Shown here: positions 15,692-23,558 of the stretch, in pieces
Numbering within the stretch: the stretch's first letter is position 1
Layout of the letters: every line of letters begins with the position of its first letter
Origin: an uncultured Verrucomicrobiota bacterium
GTDB taxonomy: Bacteria; Verrucomicrobiota; Verrucomicrobiia; Verrucomicrobiales; DEV007
Length of the DNA stretch: 38,364 bases
Assembly: GCA_902589825.1 (NCBI GenBank)
Contig: CACIUL010000032.1
Coordinates: forward strand, 1 to 38,364
Direction: 5' to 3'
The notes under the pieces: model-generated
The model's database searches: none
Told to the model about the DNA's origin: nothing
Seen by the model: only the letters and a program-made list of their open reading frames with translations
Program-made: the position numbers and the translations under genes

Positions 15692-17635
15692 CTATCCAGA
15701 AGCCACGGGATTCATTTCACCTGCATCCATCTCGTGCCCGAACTGCATCATGTAGAGGCGGCGATAGATATCGGATGTCTCCATCAACTTCGCATGGGTG
15801 CCCACTTCACAGACCCTGCCCTTGTCCATGACCACGATCTGGTCGGCATTGAGTATCGTCGACAAGCGATGGGCAATGGCAATGGTGGTCTTGCCCTTGG
15901 AGAGCTCCTCAAGTGCTGCCTGAATGTGCTTTTCAGCCTCGGAATCGAGAGCTGAAGTTGCCTCATCGAGCAAAAGGATGGGCGCATCACGAAGAATGGC
16001 CCGTGCAATGCTCAATCGCTGTTGCTGTCCCCCGGAAAGTTGACATCCCTTGTCCCCGACCTTGGTATCATAGCCTTTATCCTGCTCCAGGATAAAGTCA
16101 TGGGCATGGGCAAGCCTTGCGGCATGCTCAATCTCCTCCTGGGTCGCATTGAGCCGGCCATAACGGATATTCTCATAAATGGAATCATGGAAAAGGAAGA
16201 TATCCTGATTTACAACGCCGATGTGATCACGCAGTGAGTGCTGCTTGATTTTGCGCACATCGATCCCGCCAACCGTGACGCGTCCTTCCCGCGGCTCGTA
16301 AAAACGCAACAGAAGGGAAAACAGCGTGCTTTTGCCGGCACCGCTCTGCCCCACCAGTGCATAGGACTTGCCCTGCTCAATACTGAAATCCACGTCTGTC
16401 ACGGCATCAGCCCGCTTGCCGTAGGCGAAACTGACCTTCTCAAAGGCGATCCCTCCCTGAACGCCGTCGAGTTCCACGGCATCCGCAGCATCCTTGATTG
16501 CCGGCTCACGCTCCATCATTTCAAATACCTTGGTCGTAGCCGCCAGACACTTTTGCATGAGGATATGAAGTCGGCTCAGTGTCTTTGCCGGCGGGTAAAG
16601 CAGGACCAGTCCGGCCTGCAGGGCCAGGAAATGTGCCGCGCCAAGGTCTGGCCTGATCGCCACATAAAGCAGGGCTGCCGCCACCCCGAATGAAGCCACG
16701 GTCTCAACCAGGGGGCCCACCAGTTCCATCGCCTTGCGCCAACGCATGATGAACTTCATCATTTTATTGTTGGCCGTTGTGAACTTCTCGATTTCATGCT
16801 CTTCACGCGCATGACTTTTTACCACTCGGATGCCGGCGAAGGACTCCTGCATTACCACCATCAGCATGCCGGCCTCCTCTTCCTCCTTACCTCCCGTCTT
16901 GCGAACATTTCGGCCAACCACAATGACGGGAATAATGCAGATCGGAAACAATACCAGTGCTGCCATGGCAAATTTCCAGTCGATAATAAAAATAGCAACC
17001 ACAGCAGAAACAACAGCGATCGGTTGCTTGACAATGTCGCTGGCCACCGTGGTCAGGGCCTGTTGTGCCATGCGCGTCTGGTTGAAAACCGTCTGGATCA
17101 AATCCCCCCCCTTCTGCTTATTGTAGAAGTCAAGGGACTGCCCCATCAACTTGCCGAAAAGCCGGGTGCGTATATCGCTGAGAACCCGCAGGCTCACCCA
17201 CAACATGCAATAGGAATTCATGTAGCCACAAAATCCCCTCAACAACATGATCGCAGGCACCAGCATGGCAGCCAGCATGAGGGATCCCGTCAGGGCTGTC
17301 CCGGTATCGACTTGAGAAGCCTCCTGAAAAACCGCGCGCGTGGCATCAATCGCTCCGCCTCCTTCTGCAACTGCTTCCTCTGGCAGCGTATCAACAAGCT
17401 TATCAAACTCCTTGGCGCTGTTTTTGCTGCCGAAGACCTGCTCAGCCACAAACTTGATGGTAAGCACCATTCCCCCGTTCATCAGGCCATAGAGCGCCCC
17501 AAAGAAAATGCCCAAGCAAAAGCGAGCCTTATAAGGCTTCAGGTATCCGGCAAGTTGGCGATAAGGGCCAGCCCCAGCTTTCAGGAACTCCATGGTGGAC
17601 ATTCCTGCGATATCCTTGCGGGAAATCTTTTTCAT
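15692..17635 (-). CDS. MsbA-like ABC exporter (fused permease and ATPase)
   Basis: A 647-residue half-transporter of the lipid/multidrug exporter type. Six membrane segments lie in residues 38-350, followed by an ATPase domain with Walker A GQSGAGKS (429-436), signature LSGGQ (533-537), Walker B ILLLDE (553-558) and the switch His589. Between the first two membrane segments there is an unusually long, charged loop (about 66-115), probably periplasmic. The family works as a homodimer. Lipid A or phospholipid export is plausible for a Gram-negative cell, but the substrate cannot be read from the sequence. The 5' leader can fold next to the start codon. Confidence 0.92.
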   Translation of the reverse strand: MKKISRKDIAGMSTMEFLKAGAGPYRQLAGYLKPYKARFCLGIFFGALYGLMNGGMVLTIKFVAEQVFGSKNSAKEFDKLVDTLPEEAVAEGGGAIDATRAVFQEASQVDTGTALTGSLMLAAMLVPAIMLLRGFCGYMNSYCMLWVSLRVLSDIRTRLFGKLMGQSLDFYNKQKGGDLIQTVFNQTRMAQQALTTVASDIVKQPIAVVSAVVAIFIIDWKFAMAALVLFPICIIPVIVVGRNVRKTGGKEEEEAGMLMVVMQESFAGIRVVKSHAREEHEIEKFTTANNKMMKFIMRWRKAMELVGPLVETVASFGVAAALLYVAIRPDLGAAHFLALQAGLVLLYPPAKTLSRLHILMQKCLAATTKVFEMMEREPAIKDAADAVELDGVQGGIAFEKVSFAYGKRADAVTDVDFSIEQGKSYALVGQSGAGKSTLFSLLLRFYEPREGRVTVGGIDVRKIKQHSLRDHIGVVNQDIFLFHDSIYENIRYGRLNATQEEIEHAARLAHAHDFILEQDKGYDTKVGDKGCQLSGGQQQRLSIARAILRDAPILLLDEATSALDSEAEKHIQAALEELSKGKTTIAIAHRLSTILNADQIVVMDKGRVCEVGTHAKLMETSDIYRRLYMMQFGHEMDAGEMNPVASG

Positions 17636-17942
17636 CGTGGCGGCTCATGGAAGCCAAAGGCTTTACCGATAGCACGAATGAGCCGAGTGGTCGAAAGTTC
17701 CTGCCTAAAATCGTTTTTATCCTTTACTCTGAATGAGTTAAAATACCCGTAAAACAGATAAAAACAGGGGAAGTAGCGCGTTTTGTGCACGGTATGCCCT
17801 CACTACGGGCCCGTTGAACAGGCAATCAATACATGAAGAAAAAGCAGAAAACCATGTTCAGGGCAACCGTCATGAATTTTCTGGACAGCACAATCACAAG
17901 GTCAACCTTGGATCATCCCAGCCCCGCACAAATACCGACCAA
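17636..17942. other. 307-bp divergent intergenic region
   Basis: It separates the ABC transporter (minus) from the EF-hand esterase (plus). Besides the leader hairpin at 17641-17685 it has an A/T-rich stretch (about 17712-17766) that could hold promoters. The open frame from 17814 is rejected as coding, because the signal peptide of the esterase begins only at 17943. Confidence 0.5.
17641..17685 (-). promoter_or_regulatory. Foldable leader directly upstream of the ABC transporter start
   Basis: CGGCTCAT (17641-17648) and ATGAGCCG (17678-17685) form a perfect 8-bp inverted repeat. It encloses AAGCC-AAA-GGCTT (17651-17663). On the minus strand the structure ends five bases before the start codon at 17635, so in the mRNA it would cover the ribosome-binding region. 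A role in translational control is inference. Confidence 0.45.
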
Positions 17943-19097
17943 ATGAAACTTCCTGCTACCACCATCCCCACCTTTGTACTGTTTGTCGCCGCAACCATGA
18001 ATGCTGCCCACGGTCAGGCCAAGAGGACTGCCTTTGACCGCTGGGACAAAAATGGTGACGGGAAACTCACGCGCGAGGAACTGCCCGCAAACGCAAAGCC
18101 GAACTTTGAACGGGCCGACAGCAATAAGGACGGCTTTATATCCCGGCAGGAAGACACTCTTTTCCGGAACAAAGCCAGAAAACCTGCCGACAAGAAAAAC
18201 CCGAGGGAACAGCAGGCAAACGCATCACTGAGGATTGAAACAGATATTGCCTATGCCAACACCGACAACCCGAGGCAGACCCTCAACCTGATTTTGCCGG
18301 CTAAGCACAACGCAAAACCCCTTCCCGTCCTGGTATTCATTCATGGAGGAGGGTGGCAAAACGGTGACAAGCGTTCCGGAACAAGGCAATTGGCACGGTT
18401 TGTTGAAAGCGGAAAATATGCCGGGGTCAGCGTCGGTTACAGGCTGACTGATGAGGCACATTGGCCGGCACAAATCCATGACTGCAAGGCGGCAATTCGC
18501 TGGATTCGCGGCAACGCCAAAAAACACGGTCTCGACCACAGGCACATAGGTGTCTTCGGCACCTCTGCCGGGGGGCACCTGGTTGCCATGCTGGGAACAA
18601 GCGGCGGTGTTGATGAACTCGAGGGCGAGCTTGGAACTTACCGGGATCAAAGCAGCAGGGTCAACTGCGTGGGAAACTTCTTTGGGCCCTCGGCATTACT
18701 GGAAATGTCGCGCTTCCCGAGCCGCATCGACCATGATGCCCCGGGTTCACCGGAGTCCAAGCTCGTAGGCGGTCCGCTGCAGGAAAGCAAGCAAGCCGCC
18801 TTGAGCGCCTCACCGATCACGCATGTCTCGCGGGACGACTCCCCGATGCTTTCCATTCACGGAACCGATGACCAACTGGTACCCTATAACCAGTCCGTCA
18901 TCCTGCACCAGGCGCTGCTCAAGGCAGGATGCGTTTCCTCCCTGATTACGGTAAAGGGTGGCGGCCACGGCGGATTCAACTCTCCTGAAGTCGACAAGCG
19001 ACTGGAGGCATTTTTTGCAAGGCACTTGCTGGGAGAGAAGGTGAAGGTCGAGGGAGGCGAGATTGAGCAGGGAAGCCGGAACAAGACACGATCATAG
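17943..19097 (+). CDS. Exported EF-hand/alpha-beta hydrolase fusion (esterase/lipase family)
   Basis: A 384-residue protein with a signal peptide (about 1-25, ending AAHGQA), a pair of EF-hand calcium loops (Asp35-Glu46 and Asp59-Glu70) and a charged linker. An alpha/beta hydrolase domain follows, with the oxyanion motif HGGGW (134-138), nucleophile Ser208 in GTSAGG, an acidic residue at Asp308/309 (HGTDDQLVPY) and His341 (GGGHGGF). This resembles the carbohydrate- or xylan-esterase-like hydrolases common in Planctomycetota and Verrucomicrobiota. The ATG at 17943 was chosen because the signal peptide starts there; the upstream in-frame extension is polar and unlike the family. The substrate is unknown. 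Confidence 0.88.
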   Translation: MKLPATTIPTFVLFVAATMNAAHGQAKRTAFDRWDKNGDGKLTREELPANAKPNFERADSNKDGFISRQEDTLFRNKARKPADKKNPREQQANASLRIETDIAYANTDNPRQTLNLILPAKHNAKPLPVLVFIHGGGWQNGDKRSGTRQLARFVESGKYAGVSVGYRLTDEAHWPAQIHDCKAAIRWIRGNAKKHGLDHRHIGVFGTSAGGHLVAMLGTSGGVDELEGELGTYRDQSSRVNCVGNFFGPSALLEMSRFPSRIDHDAPGSPESKLVGGPLQESKQAALSASPITHVSRDDSPMLSIHGTDDQLVPYNQSVILHQALLKAGCVSSLITVKGGGHGGFNSPEVDKRLEAFFARHLLGEKVKVEGGEIEQGSRNKTRS

Positions 19098-19184
19098 ATA
19101 CAGGTAAAAGCCGGCAGACCGTGATTTGGTTGCCAGATTGTTGATTTCAGTTTCCGTCCCGCCATTTCTCGTTCAATATAACCC

Positions 19185-19751
19185 GTGGCCAGACAATCCC
19201 GTTCCGCCGGACAACGAAGGCACCTGCACACCGACTTTTCATCCAGAAAGAAAGCCGTGCGGGAGGATGAATTGCCTGCCATCATCGAGAAGCAAAAGGC
19301 GCCGCTACTGCTGGTTCTCGACCATGTTCAGGATCCCCACAACCTTGGAGCCTGCCTGCGCACTGCTGATGCCGCGGGATGTGCCGCGATCATCGCTCCC
19401 AAGGACCGCTCAGCGCCGCTCAACGAGACAGTAAGGAGGGTGGCCTGCGGGGGAGCGGAATCCGTTCCCTACATCCAGGTAACAAACCTCGTGCGCACCA
19501 TGCGCGCCCTGAAGGATAGGGGTATCTGGTTTGTCGGCACCTCGGATAAGGCTGATCAGCACATCTATGATGTCGACCTGAAAGGCCCCATGGCCATTGT
19601 CATGGGTGCAGAGGGTGATGGGTTGAGGCGCCTGACTGAGGAAAATTGTGATTTCCTGGCAAAAATACCAATGAGAGGATCCGTTGAGTGCCTGAATGTC
19701 TCGGTCGCTGCAGGTATCTGCCTTTTTGAAGCCAGACGGCAACGTCAATGA
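19185..19751 (+). CDS. SpoU-family 2'-O-methyltransferase (RlmB-like, lacking the N-terminal domain)
   Basis: A knotted SAM-dependent ribose methyltransferase, probably acting on 23S rRNA. The 188-residue product has motif 1 with Asn53 and Arg59 ([21 protein letters not shown]), motif 2 [11 protein letters not shown] and motif 3 [22 protein letters not shown]. Typical RlmB is around 240 residues and carries an L30e-like RNA-binding domain. Here only about 38 basic residues precede the catalytic domain. The start is a GTG at 19185. No upstream extension in frame looks like the missing domain, so this seems to be a short-form enzyme. The target could be rRNA or tRNA. Confidence 0.88.
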   Translation: MARQSRSAGQRRHLHTDFSSRKKAVREDELPAIIEKQKAPLLLVLDHVQDPHNLGACLRTADAAGCAAIIAPKDRSAPLNETVRRVACGGAESVPYIQVTNLVRTMRALKDRGIWFVGTSDKADQHIYDVDLKGPMAIVMGAEGDGLRRLTEENCDFLAKIPMRGSVECLNVSVAAGICLFEARRQRQ

Positions 19752-19967
19752 CCCGGGCTCAGTCACATCGGAGCAACAAATAAATTGCCGCCCCTCCCGG
19801 TAAACCCGGCATGGGTTTTTGCATTCCACTAAGCAAACGGAAGCGGGAAAAAGTTTTCCTGACAATAATCTGCATAATCCACCTGCTTCGCCCGTCATTA
19901 CCTCAACCACCCCGTTATCCTTCCTGAAAAATCCCCCAAACCCAGCGATAATGCATGAAACACGGCG

Positions 19968-19994
19968 GCGGCACCCCGATTAACGGGGTGCCGC
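19968..19994. repeat. Perfect 11-bp hairpin upstream of the sigma factor gene
   Basis: GCGGCACCCCG and CGGGGTGCCGC flank a five-base loop (ATTAA). There is no T-run after it. It lies 217 bp downstream of the methyltransferase stop and 83 bp upstream of the preferred sigma factor start, so it may be a terminator-like element or a leader hairpin. It would fall inside the coding region only if the upstream ATG at 19955 were used. Confidence 0.55.
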
Positions 19995-20077
19995 TCGCTA
20001 TTCCGGGACATTTCTCCTTCGCTCGGTGGTTGACGCACAGGCCAAGTTATGAGGAAACTACCCTCAGTAATATCGGC

Positions 20078-20776
20078 ATGGAGAAACCCAACGAAGCACC
20101 TGAGGGAAAACTTGAGGAATTTGCACTGATCGAGGCAGCTCTGGCAGGCGATGAAGCGGCAGCCTCAACGATCAGGTGCCCGGAAAACAATGCCCGTCTG
20201 GAAGCGATACTGCGTAACAGGGGTGCCAGTGACACTGAAGCAAGGGACATTATCGCGGACCTGTGGACTGACTGTTTTGATTCCCGGGAGGGCCGTCGCC
20301 CATTACTGGAAAAATTCAGTGGCAAGGGCACCCTGAACGCATTCCTGACACGCACCGCCCTGAACCGCCTCATTGATTACAAGAGGCGGCAGAAATTCCG
20401 CGGAGAATTGCCCGGCAGCAGGGATGAGCAACGGCCCGGTGATGCCTTTGACGCCCTGCCTGGCGAGGAAGCAACAGGGGATAGCGAGGACCGGCTAGTA
20501 GGCTTGCTGCGTGACGCAATGCTGGCAGCATTCTCCAGAATTGATCCTGAAAAACTCGTTGTGCTCAAGCTCGTGAAGATACACGGAATCGATCAGGAAT
20601 TGGCGGGCAAAATGTGGAACTGGAGCCAGAGCAAGGTCAGTCGAAACCTATCCGCCGTGATGGAGGAAATCCGGGCCGCGACAGTCAGCGAGCTCAAACG
20701 CATTGACCCGTGGCTGGAACTGCGCTGGGAGGATTTTGTCGGGTTGTGTAAGCAGTCATCAGACCTGTTTGGCTAG
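20078..20776 (+). CDS. ECF-like sigma-70 family RNA polymerase sigma factor
   Basis: A 232-residue protein with a region-2-like segment (LEAILRNRGASDTEARDIIADLWTDCF...GTLNAFLTRTALNRLIDYKRR) and a region-4 helix-turn-helix (DPEKLVVLKLVKIHGIDQELAGKMWNWSQSKVSRNLSAVM). A C-terminal extension of about 30 residues with several Trp residues follows. It probably directs RNA polymerase to a small regulon. The frame is open to an ATG at 19955, but that extension contains a perfect hairpin and low-complexity Gly/Pro residues, so I prefer the ATG at 20078. It heads a cluster with a small anti-sigma-like gene, a GAF gene and a subtilase gene. Confidence 0.82.
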   Translation: MEKPNEAPEGKLEEFALIEAALAGDEAAASTIRCPENNARLEAILRNRGASDTEARDIIADLWTDCFDSREGRRPLLEKFSGKGTLNAFLTRTALNRLIDYKRRQKFRGELPGSRDEQRPGDAFDALPGEEATGDSEDRLVGLLRDAMLAAFSRIDPEKLVVLKLVKIHGIDQELAGKMWNWSQSKVSRNLSAVMEEIRAATVSELKRIDPWLELRWEDFVGLCKQSSDLFG

Positions 20777-20867
20777 GCTAAGGAAAACGAATATTGAAAA
20801 AAAACGGAATTTATCTGCATATTCTTGATTATCGGTTCGTCCGGATCAGAAAACCCATCCTTTTAAT

Positions 20868-21083
20868 ATGACCAATGAAATCGACATACTGGACCGTTTC
20901 CTGCAGCAATTCTCACCGGAAGTTGGCGGAAGAAGCAGCGAGGCACTCACTTCCGAGATGGAAGGGAAGTTAAGGCAACTTAGTGCCGGCCAGCTGCCGG
21001 AACAGGAACGCAAGGAAGTTTCCCGTGAATTGCTCACCAACCAGAATGCCGTTGATTTCCTTCTCAAGCAGCTGGACGGGTAG
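20868..21083 (+). CDS. Small acidic protein, possibly anti-sigma-like
   Basis: A 71-residue, mostly helical protein. Its second half (KLRQLSAGQLPEQERKEVSRELLTNQNAVDFLLKQL) has the spacing of the helical zinc-binding anti-sigma fold (the pattern 'LxxGxLxxxExxxVxxxLxxNxxxxxxLxxL'), but the metal-binding His and Cys residues are absent. It sits 91 bp downstream of the sigma factor, where anti-sigma factors are often found. An anti-sigma role is inference from position and pattern only. No membrane segment or signal peptide is present. A candidate promoter (TTGAAA 20794-20799, CATATT 18 bp later) lies in the gap. Confidence 0.65.
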   Translation: MTNEIDILDRFLQQFSPEVGGRSSEALTSEMEGKLRQLSAGQLPEQERKEVSRELLTNQNAVDFLLKQLDG

Positions 21084-21167
21084 GAGGAAATGCGTCCAAG
21101 ACCACTGAGATTACCCCCAAGCCACCCGCCGGAACCCCATCCTGCAGACCGTTACCATTGACCTGAC

Positions 21168-21767
21168 ATGGGTGGCTTCAGTATATCACCTTGCTCCGAG
21201 CTCACTGCTGCCTCTCAGCAGCTGCGCAGTAAACTCTCCAGCGCCGGCGACCGGCTGGATGCCGATAGCTTCAGCCACCTGCTTCCCGCATTGGCAAAAA
21301 ATACCCTGTTGGATACTTTCCGGAGAATCGGTGCCGGTCACGGCGCAATATGGCTGGTCGATAGCGCAGGAGACCACCTCGTCCCCGTCTTTGGTTGTGG
21401 TGAGCATGCTGATCATTTCCTCAACGGCAAGTTCAAGCTGCCAGCCGACCAGGGGCTTATCAGCATGGTTTTTGCCACAGGCCAGCCCTTCTGTGAAAAC
21501 GCCATTCACCTAAACCCGGGCCACAGCCCACTGCTGGACAAACAACTCGGCGTACAAACCGAGGCCATGATCGCCATTCCCCTGACCTTTGCCAACAGCC
21601 TGCGGGGCATTGTCTCCTGCGTCCATCTCTCTGAGGACGACAATGGTCAAGAGGCCAAAACATTCTCCGGAACCGATCTTGGCGACCTCGAGTTGGCATC
21701 CGCAACCATCGCGCGCCTTCTCGACCTCACGCTCATTGAACAAATCCTTGGCTGGCAGGATGGATGA
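21168..21767 (+). CDS. GAF-domain protein
   Basis: A 199-residue cytoplasmic protein. Residues about 35-185 form a GAF domain: LLDTFRRIGAGHGAIWLVD, then LVPVFGCG, LPADQGLISMVFATGQPFCE, MIAIPLTFANSLRGIVSCVHL and the closing helix LELASATIARLLDLTLIEQIL. GAF domains bind small molecules, such as cyclic nucleotides, haem and others, or mediate contacts. The ligand here is unknown. There is no output domain, so it should act through a partner. Its stop overlaps the start of the following subtilase gene by 8 bp, which suggests coupled translation and possibly a complex. Confidence 0.85.
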   Translation: MGGFSISPCSELTAASQQLRSKLSSAGDRLDADSFSHLLPALAKNTLLDTFRRIGAGHGAIWLVDSAGDHLVPVFGCGEHADHFLNGKFKLPADQGLISMVFATGQPFCENAIHLNPGHSPLLDKQLGVQTEAMIAIPLTFANSLRGIVSCVHLSEDDNGQEAKTFSGTDLGDLELASATIARLLDLTLIEQILGWQDG

Positions 21768-22536
21768 TTCGAAATCTCCCTTGTGGATCAATCCCTCCGA
21801 AACGCGATCGGCACTTGCCTGTGGCACAGGGCGCGGAGTGCGGATAGCCGTCCTTGATTCCGGCATTGACAGCAGTCACCCACAGCTTAACGGCGTCCGC
21901 TTAAGTGACAACCTCTGCGTAAAGGCAGAGGGTGGCATGATCTCGGTTCACGAAGGTGATGGAAACGACGTCTTTGGTCACGGCACCGCGGTCGCCGGCA
22001 TCCTGCACAGCATTGCCCCAGATGCACAAATCGGAAATTTTCGGGTGCTTGGCGCCTTCAAGGAGGCCCGTGCATCCGTCATCAGGGCTGGTGCCCGGCT
22101 GGCCATCGACCGCGGCTATAACATTCTCAACTGCTCCTTCGGTTGTCCCGGCAGGACGGAATTCGTGATGGGCTTCAAGTCCTGGATTGACGAGGCCTAC
22201 ACACGTGGGGTGCATGTTGTCGCCGCCTGCAACAACCAGGACTACTCCATAGCCGAGTGGCCTGCACACTTTCCATCCGCACTCAGTGTGACCCGTGCCC
22301 CTGGCGGAGCTGATCAACTCTTTTTCCGGGCCGGCGACCTCGTTGAGTTCGGTGCACTTGGCGAAGAGCGGCAAGCCGCATGGCTTGACGGCGGGTCACG
22401 CAGTGTCATCGGTAGCAGCTTTTCGGCACCAAGGGTCAGCGGCCTGCTTGCCCGGTTGCTATCCGAGCACCCCGGGCTGCCACCCCTCTTGGCAAAATCC
22501 GCCATGCGGGCAGTAGCCGCACCATGGCCGGACTAA
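21760..22536 (+). CDS. Intracellular subtilisin-like serine protease (S8 family)
   Basis: A 258-residue subtilase with the full catalytic set: Asp33 (VLDSGIDSSHP), His74 (GHGTAVAGIL), the oxyanion asparagine at 158/159 (AACNNQDYS) and Ser220 (GSSFSAPRVSGLLARLL). There is no signal peptide and no long pro-domain, and the domain begins about 25 residues in. It is therefore a compact, probably cytoplasmic protease, unlike secreted subtilisins. The ATG at 21760 is preferred over upstream starts because those lie inside the GAF gene and add unrelated residues. It is coupled to the GAF gene, so it may be controlled by GAF ligand binding (inference). The substrate could be the small anti-sigma-like protein. 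Confidence 0.87.
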   Translation: MDDSKSPLWINPSETRSALACGTGRGVRIAVLDSGIDSSHPQLNGVRLSDNLCVKAEGGMISVHEGDGNDVFGHGTAVAGILHSIAPDAQIGNFRVLGAFKEARASVIRAGARLAIDRGYNILNCSFGCPGRTEFVMGFKSWIDEAYTRGVHVVAACNNQDYSIAEWPAHFPSALSVTRAPGGADQLFFRAGDLVEFGALGEERQAAWLDGGSRSVIGSSFSAPRVSGLLARLLSEHPGLPPLLAKSAMRAVAAPWPD

Positions 22537-22574
22537 GCCTGTCACCTGCCAGCAGGCCAGGTCAGGGAAGGCTT
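22535..22574 (+). terminator. Nested hairpin after the subtilase gene
   Basis: The outer arms AAGCCT (22535-22540) and AGGCTT (22569-22574) enclose ACCTG (22544-22548) and CAGGT (22558-22562) around a short GC-rich loop. It begins in the subtilase stop codon and separates the cluster from the Bax-inhibitor gene. There is no T-run, so it is a weak terminator candidate. Confidence 0.35.
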
Positions 22575-22679
22575 GCCAGCCTGCACTTTCGCCATTAAAA
22601 TGCCTAAGCTAAAAGTGAGGCAAATCTTTGCCGGACCCAACAGAGCCGACTATTAACACTCATCATTAAAAAGCCAACC

Positions 22680-23393
22680 ATGAACACAGGATACGCAAAC
22701 CCATATGTCGTTGCCGGAGCGGAGCCCTCGGTTCGCGCACAGTTTATCAAGCAGACCTATTTCCACCTGGCCGGTGCCATCGCGGCATTCATTGTCCTAG
22801 AATCCTTGCTCCTGCAATTGCCCGGCATTGAGTCTATGGTCATAAAAATGACCGGTGGCATGGGATGGTTGGTCGTTCTGGGCTTGTTCATGGCTGTCTC
22901 TTTCATTGCCGACAAGTGGGCAAGGTCGGATTCCTCAAGGACAATGCAATATGTCGGCCTTGGAATTTTCACCCTCGCTGAAGCCATTATCTTCCTGCCG
23001 ATCCTTTACCTTGCGCTCAATTTTGTTCCTGAGGGCAGCCAGCTGATTGCCAAGGCGGGACTGATCACCGCGGTGCTGGTGGCAGGAATAACGATGACAG
23101 CCTTTGTCACCAACAAGGATTTTTCCTTCCTGGGAAGCATCCTGACCATCGGGTTTTTCGTGGCATTGGGTATTATTGTTGCCAGTATTATTTTTGGGTT
23201 TGGCCTAGGCCTCATCTTCTCGGGTGCCATGGCCATCTTGGCCTCAGTTTCCATCCTCCACAGCACCTCAAATATCATCCATCACTATCCCCCGGATAAG
23301 CATGTGGCAGCCTCCCTGCACCTTTTTGCCGGCATCGCTCTGCTTTTCTGGTATATCATCCAGATTCTCATCGCCCTCTCCGGAAGGGACTGA
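22680..23393 (+). CDS. Bax-inhibitor-1 (YbhL/YccA) family membrane protein
   Basis: A 237-residue integral membrane protein with seven hydrophobic segments, in the arrangement of the BI-1/TMBIM family. Family features are the N-terminal FIKQTYFHLAGAIAAF, the AEAIIFLPILY segment, FVTNKDFSFLGSIL and the C-terminal HSTSNIIHHYPPDKHVAASLHLF loop with its conserved polar residues. Members are proton-sensitive calcium leak channels or modulate membrane proteases; the exact role in bacteria is uncertain. It is followed by a terminator-like hairpin. Confidence 0.9.
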   Translation: MNTGYANPYVVAGAEPSVRAQFIKQTYFHLAGAIAAFIVLESLLLQLPGIESMVIKMTGGMGWLVVLGLFMAVSFIADKWARSDSSRTMQYVGLGIFTLAEAIIFLPILYLALNFVPEGSQLIAKAGLITAVLVAGITMTAFVTNKDFSFLGSILTIGFFVALGIIVASIIFGFGLGLIFSGAMAILASVSILHSTSNIIHHYPPDKHVAASLHLFAGIALLFWYIIQILIALSGRD

Positions 23394-23433
23394 ATCAACC
23401 AAAAATCATCAAAAAGGCCATAATTCAAGGCGA

Positions 23434-23471
23434 AAAACACCCTTTCGGGGAGTGTTTATGGTTGTTTTTCC
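23434..23471 (+). terminator. Terminator-like hairpin after the Bax-inhibitor gene
   Basis: AAACACCC and GGG(GA)GTGTTT pair around a TTTC loop. A T-rich stretch (TTGTTTTT) follows about ten bases later. It lies 40 bp after the stop and precedes the coiled-coil gene pair. Confidence 0.5.
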
Positions 23472-23558
23472 CCCGTAATATCCTTAATAATACTCGGATT
23501 ATAAAATCTCACCCATCAACCTCTCACCCCTCTCCAAACCAAGATCTGTCCTAACGCC

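Noticed and set aside
16796-17752. 318-codon plus-strand frame opposite the ABC transporter
   Set aside because: It is rich in His, Gln and Asn and is antisense to well-recognised transporter motifs; a shadow of the real gene.
17814-17942. Upstream extension of the EF-hand esterase
   Set aside because: The extension is polar and would bury the signal peptide that begins at 17943.
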